Source: Nitrospira sp. UBA5698 (GTDB lineage: Bacteria; Nitrospirota; Nitrospiria; Nitrospirales; Nitrospiraceae). Taken from it: 12,807 nucleotides of DNA. The notes under the pieces are model-generated. The model was not told where the DNA came from. It saw only the letters and a list, made by a program, of their open reading frames with translations, and made no database searches. This document shows, in pieces, positions 7,578 through 12,807 of this stretch. The translations under genes and the position numbers were made by a program. Positions within the stretch are counted from its first letter, which is position 1. Every line of letters begins with the position of its first letter. The stretch is from contig DIHK01000012.1 of assembly GCA_002420115.1 (NCBI GenBank), forward strand, positions 1 to 12,807, written 5' to 3'.

Positions 7578-7658
7578 TTTCAAGTCTCGAGTCTCATGTT
7601 TCAGGCATGCGGTTTTTGACTTCTGCGCAATTTGAAACGTTGAACTCGAAACCTGAAA
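7578..7658. repeat. Imperfect inverted repeat of TTTCA/TTCGAG type
   Basis: Arm 1 (7578-7603) and arm 2 (7633-7658) are inverted copies that match at 20 of 26 positions, around a 29-base centre. Each arm is built from TTTCA and TCGAGT blocks. The element lies between genes, has no coding capacity and could form a long hairpin in RNA or DNA. It resembles dispersed intergenic repeats made of TTTCAAG-like units, but dispersal cannot be shown from one copy. Confidence 0.55.
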
Positions 7659-7862
7659 TTCAGGATCGACGGAACGAGAGGTGAACAACGACGTACCAGA
7701 GCGTGTGTTTGCCGATAAAATTTCAGAAGACATACCGATAACCCCTCTTTGCACCTCTCATTCCTCCTGTTGCATTTGGCCACCATGATGCTCCGCTCAC
7801 GTGGCATTACGCTACAACGGACAGCAGAAAGATGCCTCCTAGGTTGCATTCCGCTTGGCATG

Positions 7863-7885
7863 CCCCCTGCTGAGAACTGAGGGGG
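7863..7885 (+). promoter_or_regulatory. G/C-rich hairpin covering the ribosome-binding site of the ATPase gene
   Basis: CCCCCT at 7863-7868 is a perfect inverted repeat of AGGGGG at 7880-7885, with an 11-base loop. The right arm overlaps the only Shine-Dalgarno-like sequence (GAGG at 7879-7882) ahead of the ATPase start. An upstream CCTCCT at 7835-7840 could pair with the same AGGGGG (one G-U pair), giving an alternative. A second small hairpin, GCAT-T-CC with GG-C-ATGC, lies immediately before at 7846-7863. Confidence 0.45.
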
Positions 7886-7886
7886 G

Positions 7887-10724
7887 ATGAGACATATGGA
7901 TAAGACATCGCAGGCAACGAATGGGAGAGTGAACGCGAGAGCCTGGTATGCTCGGCCGGCAGAAGCGCTGGCTGAGGAGCTCCAGACAGACTTCAATTGT
8001 GGCCTGCCGATCGATGCCGCGGCACGCCGGTTGGTGCAAGACGGCCCCAACGAGTTACCCGAAGCTCCACCTCCCTCCTTGCTGAAACTCTTTCTTTCCC
8101 AATTCACCAGTCTGATCGTATGGGTGCTGATTGGGGCTGCCATCGTCTCCGGTTTGTTGGAAGACTGGATCGATGCAGCGGCGATTCTCGCCATTGTGTT
8201 TTTCAATGGGGTGCTGGGGTTTGTGCAGGAGTTTCGAGCCGAACGATCGCTGGCAGCACTGCGCAAGATGTCGGTGTCTCTGGCCCGGGTCATCCGCGAC
8301 GGCGTGCTGCAGTCCATCCCGGCTCGAGAACTGGTCAGGGGAGACGTGGTTGTTCTTGAAGCCGGGGACCGGATTCCAGCCGATGCACGTTTGGTTTACA
8401 CGACGAATTTCCAAGCGCAAGAGGCCTCCCTCACCGGCGAATCGACACCTGTGCCGAAACAGGCAGAGCGGCTTGAGGCAACCGATGTCCCCTTGGCTGA
8501 TCAGCGCAACATGGTCTTCATGGGCACCGTGGCTGTCTCCGGTAAGGCTCGTGGACTGGTGGTGGCGACCGGTCTGGGTACGGAGCTGGGTCGGATCGCC
8601 GCTCTGATCCAGAAGGCCGCTGAGGCCGAGCGTACTGAAACGCCGTTGCAGCGACGATTGGAACAATTCGGCTCGACACTTCTGTGGCTTGCGCTCACGG
8701 TTGTCGCAATCGTATTCGTGCTCGGCTCCCTCCGGGGAGAACCGCTGGTGGAGATGTTCCTCGTCTCGGTCAGCCTGGCGGTGGCAGCTGTGCCAGAGGG
8801 GCTTCCCGCCGTCGTGACGATTACACTGGCGTTGGGTGTCACGCGGATGGCCAAGCGACATGCGCTGATTCGTAAACTTCCTGCCGTCGAGACACTCGGT
8901 TCCGCCACCGTGATCTGCACGGACAAGACGGGGACGCTCACAGAAAACCGGATGCGCGTGGCTCGTTTCTACATGGACCATCTTGAAATTGAAGTACAAG
9001 AAAGCTGTTTAGTGATCGCCGGACGCGTGACCAGCGTAATCGAGGCCGAGGAGTATGCGCCGCTCTTCGACGCGATCATCCACTGCCACAATGCCAAGCG
9101 CGTGCGGAAGACCGGCAGCCGTCCCATCGTGACAGGGGATCCCACCGAAGTAGCCCTGGTTGAGTTCGCACTGGGTCACGGACTTCTCCACCATGACCCG
9201 TTGCCTCGGATGGGCGAGCTCCCGTTCGACGCGGACCGGAAGCGCATGGCCACCCTCCATTGGCGTGGAGGCCAGCTTGTGGCGTTCGTGAAAGGAGCGC
9301 CGGAATCGCTGATGCCCCTCTGCAATCAGATACGCCACCAGGGTGTTCGCTCGCCGATGAGTCAGGAAGACCGTCAGAGGATCATGGCACAAAGCCGTAC
9401 CTTCGCGCACCAAGCCTATCGAGTCCTGGCTGTGGCCATGCGTGACATTGAGCAAGGTATCGAGAAGCTCGATATCGAGCAGGTGGAACAGAACCTGACC
9501 TTCCTCGGCCTGGTCGCCATGATGGACCCGCCACGCCAGGAAGTGCCGGAAGCCATCGCTCGCTGCCGTCAAGCCGGCGTCCGCGCCATCATGATCACCG
9601 GCGACCATCCCCTCACGGCTCTGGCCATCGCCCGCCAGATCGGACTGGCGTCAACAGAGACTCCTACCGAACCCGACGGATACTGCCCCGTTATCGAAGG
9701 GCATCAGGTCGAAACAATGAGCGACGACGCGCTACGTCGGCTCCTCACTCCCAGCAATCCAGGCGAGCCCGAGCCGGTCTTTGCGCGCATGGCGCCTCGG
9801 CACAAGATGCGTATCGTATCCACACTCAAAGAAATGGGCGAGGTGGTCGCAGTCACCGGTGACGGTGTCAACGACGCCCCGGCCATCAAGAAAGCCGATA
9901 TCGGTATTGCGATGGGTATCGCCGGAAGCGACGTGGCGAAAGAAACGGCGGACATGATCTTGCTCGACGACAACTTTGCCACCATCGTCAACGCCATTGA
10001 AGAAGGTCGTGCCGTCTACGCCAACATCCGCAAATTCTCCACGTACGTGCTGGCGAGCAACGTGCCTGAAATCGTGCCGTATCTGGCATTCGGTTTGTTC
10101 GGAATTCCACTCGCCCTCACGGTCCCGCAAATCCTCGCCGTGGACCTCGGGACTGACATGGTTCCAGCCTTAGCGCTGGGTGCCGAAAAGCCAGATGCCG
10201 ACATGATGGCAAGCCCCCCGCGTCCGCGCACGGAACGGTTGATGAATCTTCCGCTCCTCCTACGCGCCTATGTCTTTTTGGGCCTGATCGAAGCCGTGAT
10301 CGCCATGGGTTCATTCTTTTTATTGCTCCTGACACAAGGATGGACCTGGGATATACCGCTCGAGTGGTCCGACCCGCTCTACAGACAGGCAACCACCGCC
10401 ACCTTCGCCGCCATCGTCGTCGCCCAGGTGGCAAACGTGTTCGCCTGCCGCTCCGATCATCTCTCAGCAACCCGACTCGGCTGGTTCAGCAACCCCCTCA
10501 TGCTATGGGGCATCGTCACGGAGCTGACCATCCTTGCGCTCATCAGCTATACGCCGATTGGAAACGAGATCTTCGGAACCAGTCCCTTGCCTCTCTGGTT
10601 CTTTGGACCTCTGGTACTCGGAGCTCTGACACTCTTGTTGGCGGAGGAGGGACGAAAGATGATCGTGAACCGACGTCATCGCAGAGCAAATCTCGCAACA
10701 ACCCAGATCGTGAGTCCATCATGA
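7887..10724 (+). CDS. P2-type cation-transporting ATPase with Na+,K+-ATPase-like ion site
   Basis: This 945-residue inner-membrane pump uses ATP hydrolysis, through a phospho-aspartate, to move cations. Landmarks: actuator TGES 183-186; M4 PEGLP 303-307; phosphorylation motif DKTGTLT with Asp346; nucleotide-binding KGAPE 469-473; hinge TGDGVNDAP from 657 with Asp659 and Asp663. Ten membrane helices fit the P2 layout, including an N-terminal cation ATPase domain (about 20-90). M5 reads YVLASNVPE with Ser724, Asn725 and Glu728; M6 reads VDLGTD with Asp753 and Asp757. Residue spacing equals that of the animal Na+,K+-ATPase alpha subunit (Ser775, Asn776, Glu779, Asp804, Asp808), rather than SERCA's VNLVTD. 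M9 has TELTILALISYTP, also P2C-like. The ion is therefore more likely Na+/K+ than Ca2+, but this is inference; many bacterial relatives are annotated as Ca2+ pumps. ATG 7896 is an alternative start. The gene ends in an ATGA overlap with the adaptor. No beta subunit gene is visible. Confidence 0.93.
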   Translation: MRHMDKTSQATNGRVNARAWYARPAEALAEELQTDFNCGLPIDAAARRLVQDGPNELPEAPPPSLLKLFLSQFTSLIVWVLIGAAIVSGLLEDWIDAAAILAIVFFNGVLGFVQEFRAERSLAALRKMSVSLARVIRDGVLQSIPARELVRGDVVVLEAGDRIPADARLVYTTNFQAQEASLTGESTPVPKQAERLEATDVPLADQRNMVFMGTVAVSGKARGLVVATGLGTELGRIAALIQKAAEAERTETPLQRRLEQFGSTLLWLALTVVAIVFVLGSLRGEPLVEMFLVSVSLAVAAVPEGLPAVVTITLALGVTRMAKRHALIRKLPAVETLGSATVICTDKTGTLTENRMRVARFYMDHLEIEVQESCLVIAGRVTSVIEAEEYAPLFDAIIHCHNAKRVRKTGSRPIVTGDPTEVALVEFALGHGLLHHDPLPRMGELPFDADRKRMATLHWRGGQLVAFVKGAPESLMPLCNQIRHQGVRSPMSQEDRQRIMAQSRTFAHQAYRVLAVAMRDIEQGIEKLDIEQVEQNLTFLGLVAMMDPPRQEVPEAIARCRQAGVRAIMITGDHPLTALAIARQIGLASTETPTEPDGYCPVIEGHQVETMSDDALRRLLTPSNPGEPEPVFARMAPRHKMRIVSTLKEMGEVVAVTGDGVNDAPAIKKADIGIAMGIAGSDVAKETADMILLDDNFATIVNAIEEGRAVYANIRKFSTYVLASNVPEIVPYLAFGLFGIPLALTVPQILAVDLGTDMVPALALGAEKPDADMMASPPRPRTERLMNLPLLLRAYVFLGLIEAVIAMGSFFLLLLTQGWTWDIPLEWSDPLYRQATTATFAAIVVAQVANVFACRSDHLSATRLGWFSNPLMLWGIVTELTILALISYTPIGNEIFGTSPLPLWFFGPLVLGALTLLLAEEGRKMIVNRRHRRANLATTQIVSPS

Positions 10725-12052
10725 CCACTGATCCACAAAAACCCACTCGCCATGTCCCTGTGGATGAAATCATTTCTCACCACGAAGCCTCGACGCCGGA
10801 GCGGCTACGTTCCGAGCCAGGAGCTGAACAGAAATCTGTACCTACGATTGTCACGTTTCCCAGTCGACCGAGTCGATCCCGCCTCCCGTTGCTGATCGGC
10901 ATCATGTTCATCCTGCTCATGGGGGGAGGAGGAGTATGGTACTGGTGGGCCTCCGGCGCCCCTCCTATTCACTACAAGACACTCCCGGTCGAGCGTGGAC
11001 CGATCACGGCGATCGTGACCGCAACCGGCACAATCAATCCGGTCGTCTCCGTGCAGGTCGGCAGCCAAATCTCCGGGAAGGTTGCGCAACTCTTCGCCGA
11101 TTTCAACTCCAAGGTGACAAAAGGACAGGTCTTGGCCCAGATCGATCAAAAACCGTTCAAGGCCCGTTTGAGCCAAGCGCGTGCTGCCGTCAAAAGCGCA
11201 AGGGGAAATCTCTCACGAGCCAACGTCTTGGCGATACAGCGCAAGCGAGAGTTCGATCGTATGGCAGCACTGCGGCCGCAGGCATTCGTCTCACAGGCAG
11301 ACGTAGACCTTGCCGAGACCAACTACCGGGATGCCGCAGCCAACGTGGAGGTTCTGCAGGCGCAACTGGATCAGGCTCAGGCGGCACTCGCCTCAGCGGA
11401 ATTGGATCTTGGCTATACGACGATCTACTCGCCGGTAGACGGCATCGTGGTGTCTCGAAACGTGGATGTCGGTCAAACCCTGGCGGCGGCCTTCCAGACG
11501 CCGATTCTCTTCTTGATCGCCCAAGACCTCACCCACATGCAGGTTAACGCCAACGTCAGTGAATCCGACATCGGTGGTGTCAAAGAAGGAACAGAGGCGA
11601 ATTTCCGAGTGGACGCCTATCCCAAACAATTCTTCGACGGCGTGGTGACGCAGGTCCGCAACGCGCCCATCAATATTCAGAACGTCGTGACCTATGACGT
11701 GGTCATCACTGTACGCAACCCTGAATTGAAGTTGAAACCGGGCATGACAGCAAACGTCACCATCGTAACCGCACGGAAAGAGAATCCGCTCCGTGTCCCG
11801 AACGGTGCTCTGCGATTCAGGATGCCCAACGTACCGACCGACAGGAAAGCCAGCCGCGTCTGGGTGTTGGACCCCAATCACCAACCTCGCCAAGTGGATG
11901 TCTCGACGGGCATCACGGACTCGCTCTCGACAGAAATCCTGGATGGCTCGTTGAACCAAGGCGATCAGGTCATCGTCGGAATCGAAACAGAAGAAGAGCA
12001 GCTCCAAAAGAAATTACCGCCCGGCTTCGAACCGGGCCGAGGTTTGAGATGA
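10721..12052 (+). CDS. MacA/HlyD-family periplasmic adaptor subunit of an efflux system
   Basis: This 443-residue protein bridges an inner-membrane ABC permease to an outer-membrane channel. Residues 1-54 are a polar cytoplasmic tail, followed by one membrane segment at about 55-78. The periplasmic part has the two halves of a lipoyl-like domain (GTINPVVSVQVGSQISGKV at 103-121 and IYSPVDGIVVSRNVDVGQ at 235-252). They are separated by a coiled-coil hairpin (about 143-230, with SQARAAVKSARGNL and LQAQLDQAQAALASAELDL). Beta-barrel and membrane-proximal domains follow (NVSESDIGGVKEG, LKPGMTANVTI). The order matches MacA. The start is the ATG at 10721, which overlaps the ATPase stop (ATGA), so translation is probably coupled; a frame open from 10340 is only an extension inside the ATPase gene. 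The 54-residue tail is longer than the short one usual in MacA. The expected partner permease follows, but no ABC ATPase lies between. The substrate is unknown. Confidence 0.93.
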   Translation: MTTDPQKPTRHVPVDEIISHHEASTPERLRSEPGAEQKSVPTIVTFPSRPSRSRLPLLIGIMFILLMGGGGVWYWWASGAPPIHYKTLPVERGPITAIVTATGTINPVVSVQVGSQISGKVAQLFADFNSKVTKGQVLAQIDQKPFKARLSQARAAVKSARGNLSRANVLAIQRKREFDRMAALRPQAFVSQADVDLAETNYRDAAANVEVLQAQLDQAQAALASAELDLGYTTIYSPVDGIVVSRNVDVGQTLAAAFQTPILFLIAQDLTHMQVNANVSESDIGGVKEGTEANFRVDAYPKQFFDGVVTQVRNAPINIQNVVTYDVVITVRNPELKLKPGMTANVTIVTARKENPLRVPNGALRFRMPNVPTDRKASRVWVLDPNHQPRQVDVSTGITDSLSTEILDGSLNQGDQVIVGIETEEEQLQKKLPPGFEPGRGLR

Positions 12053-12069
12053 GAGAAAACAAGAGGCAA

Positions 12070-12133
12070 TCAGCTATCAGCATTCAGTTGCCAGCCTCGG
12101 ATTGGGTTCAGATTGCTGAAGGCTGAAAGCTGA
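12070..12133. repeat. Imperfect inverted repeat of TCAGC/TTCAG units
   Basis: Arms at 12070-12087 and 12116-12133 are inverted copies that match at 16 of 18 positions, with a 28-base centre. The arms consist of TCAGCT and ATTCAG/CTTCAG blocks. The element fills most of the 99-base gap between the adaptor and the permease genes. No T-run follows the second arm, so it does not look like an intrinsic terminator. Such TCAGCT-unit repeats are often dispersed between genes in environmental genomes, but only this copy is visible. Confidence 0.55.
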
Positions 12134-12151
12134 CCGCTACTCGCTATCACC

Positions 12152-12807
12152 ATGTCCTTCTTTTGGCTCACCCTTCTATCAGCTTTTCGTATTCTCAGGC
12201 GTAACCCGTTGAGAGCCGGCTTGACGATGCTGGGCATTGTCATTGGAATCAGCGCGGTTGTCGCCATGATCAGTCTTGGCCAGGGGGCGACGGCTTCGGT
12301 ACAGGCAGAGATCTCGAGCCTGGGCACCAATGTGCTGATCGTCATACCGGGAGCCACGACGGTCGGCGGGGTTAGGGGTGGGCTTGGATCGATTTCGACC
12401 CTGACGGTCGACGATGCGGAAGACATTGAAAAAAAGGTCGCCGGTGTGACGACGGCGATGTACGGGACGCGATCAATCCTCCAAGTGATCCGTGAAAATA
12501 AGAACTGGAGTACGGTCGTCTTCGGAACCACTCCCGTCTTTCCGGATATCCGAAACTGGCCCATTGCACAGGGAAACTTCTTCACGCAATCAGATCTTGA
12601 TTCTGCCGCCAAGGTCGCGGTTTTGGGGAAAACCGTCGTCCAGAATCTATTTGAGCCGGGAGAAGAAGTCGTAGGAAGTGAGATCCGTATCAGGAATGTT
12701 CCGCTCCGGATCATTGGAGTCCTGACATCAAAAGGCCAATCCATCACAGGGCAGGATCAAGATGATTTCGTTGTCCTTCCCTTCTCAACCGCTGAACGCA
12801 AGGTGTT
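12152..12807 (+). CDS. MacB/FtsX-type ABC transporter permease (partial, runs off the window)
   Basis: The first 218 residues are present without a stop. The N terminus FFWLTLLSAFRILRRNPLRAGLTMLGIVIGISAVVAMISLGQGA is the classical start of the MacB permease/FtsX family, with membrane segment 1 at about 22-44. The MacB-type periplasmic core follows (SLGTNVLIVIPGATTVGG, residues 57-73, and KVAVLGKTVVQNLFEPGEEVVG further on). The gene lacks the N-terminal ATP-binding domain of E. coli MacB, so it is the split permease type (as in YknZ), which needs a separate ATPase; that gene may lie downstream. The ATG at 12152 has no clear Shine-Dalgarno, because the inverted repeat at 12070-12133 occupies the upstream region. 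The gene very likely works with the preceding MacA-like adaptor in macromolecule, peptide or drug export. Later membrane segments and the C terminus are outside the window. Confidence 0.9.
   Translation, partial: MSFFWLTLLSAFRILRRNPLRAGLTMLGIVIGISAVVAMISLGQGATASVQAEISSLGTNVLIVIPGATTVGGVRGGLGSISTLTVDDAEDIEKKVAGVTTAMYGTRSILQVIRENKNWSTVVFGTTPVFPDIRNWPIAQGNFFTQSDLDSAAKVAVLGKTVVQNLFEPGEEVVGSEIRIRNVPLRIIGVLTSKGQSITGQDQDDFVVLPFSTAERKV

Larger units (their letters stand above)
7494..7886 (+). other. Intergenic region with inverted repeats, no gene
   Basis: About 390 bases separate the exchanger from the ATPase. I see no convincing gene. It contains a short bulged hairpin at 7536-7556 (CGC-T-TTCA pairing with TGAA-GCG) without a T-run, the long imperfect inverted repeat at 7578-7658, two tandem hairpins just before the ATPase (7846-7863 and 7863-7885), and a CCTCCT at 7835-7840. 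A frame on the complementary strand (7518-7754) covers the inverted repeat and looks non-coding. Confidence 0.6.

Noticed and set aside
7601..8317. 238-residue open frame on the complementary strand crossing the ATPase start
   Set aside because: It overlaps the inverted repeat and the conserved ATPase N terminus and shows no domain or ribosome-binding site.
8055..8999. 314-residue open frame on the complementary strand
   Set aside because: It lies entirely antisense to the ATPase gene and its His/Gln/Arg-rich composition is that of a shadow frame; no domain is recognisable.
10340..10720. Upstream extension of the adaptor reading frame by 127 codons
   Set aside because: It lies wholly inside the ATPase gene, lacks adaptor features and would remove the ATGA overlap start; the ATG at 10721 gives a normal MacA-like protein.
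12070..12133. Intrinsic terminator after the adaptor gene
   Set aside because: The inverted repeat is imperfect, has a 28-base loop and is not followed by a T-run; the permease downstream belongs to the same system.

Overview
This 12.8 kb window looks like chromosomal DNA from a Gram-negative bacterium. A LolC/LolE-type lipoprotein-releasing permease and a MacA-type periplasmic adaptor both imply an outer membrane. Moderately high G+C, roomy intergenic spaces and the gene mix recall Nitrospira (Nitrospirota), but that is an impression from sequence style; no phylogenetic marker is present.

Layout. Positions 76-1326 (+) hold a small SAM-dependent methyltransferase and a GNAT acetyltransferase broken by one in-frame TGA. 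Positions 1505-2782 (-) encode a lolC-type permease. Positions 2990-4251 (+) hold two unrecognised proteins in a visibly lower-G+C stretch. Positions 4378-5883 (-) encode a complete aldehyde dehydrogenase. From 6068 to the right edge everything is on the + strand: a 97-residue tail-anchored protein with an L7/L12-like segment, a CaCA-family cation exchanger, a 945-residue P-type cation ATPase, a MacA/HlyD adaptor that overlaps the ATPase by 4 bases (ATGA), and a MacB/FtsX-type permease that runs off the window.

How the genes fit together. The right half is a transport block. The exchanger and ATPase both suggest monovalent cation or Ca2+ homeostasis at the inner membrane. The adaptor and permease are two parts of a tripartite ABC efflux or secretion system whose ATPase subunit is not in the window. 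The ATPase and adaptor are probably translationally coupled. The ATPase membrane region carries the cation-site residues of the animal Na+,K+-ATPase (P2C) group at matching spacing. Its ribosome-binding region lies inside a G/C-rich hairpin.

There is no CRISPR array, rRNA, tRNA, transposase, integrase or phage gene that I can see. The items most worth a second look are the P2C-like ATPase, its structured leader, its coupling to a MacA-like adaptor, the broken GNAT flanked by attC-like half-sites, and two different imperfect inverted repeats between genes. I did not find a clear new multi-gene defence or biosynthetic system.
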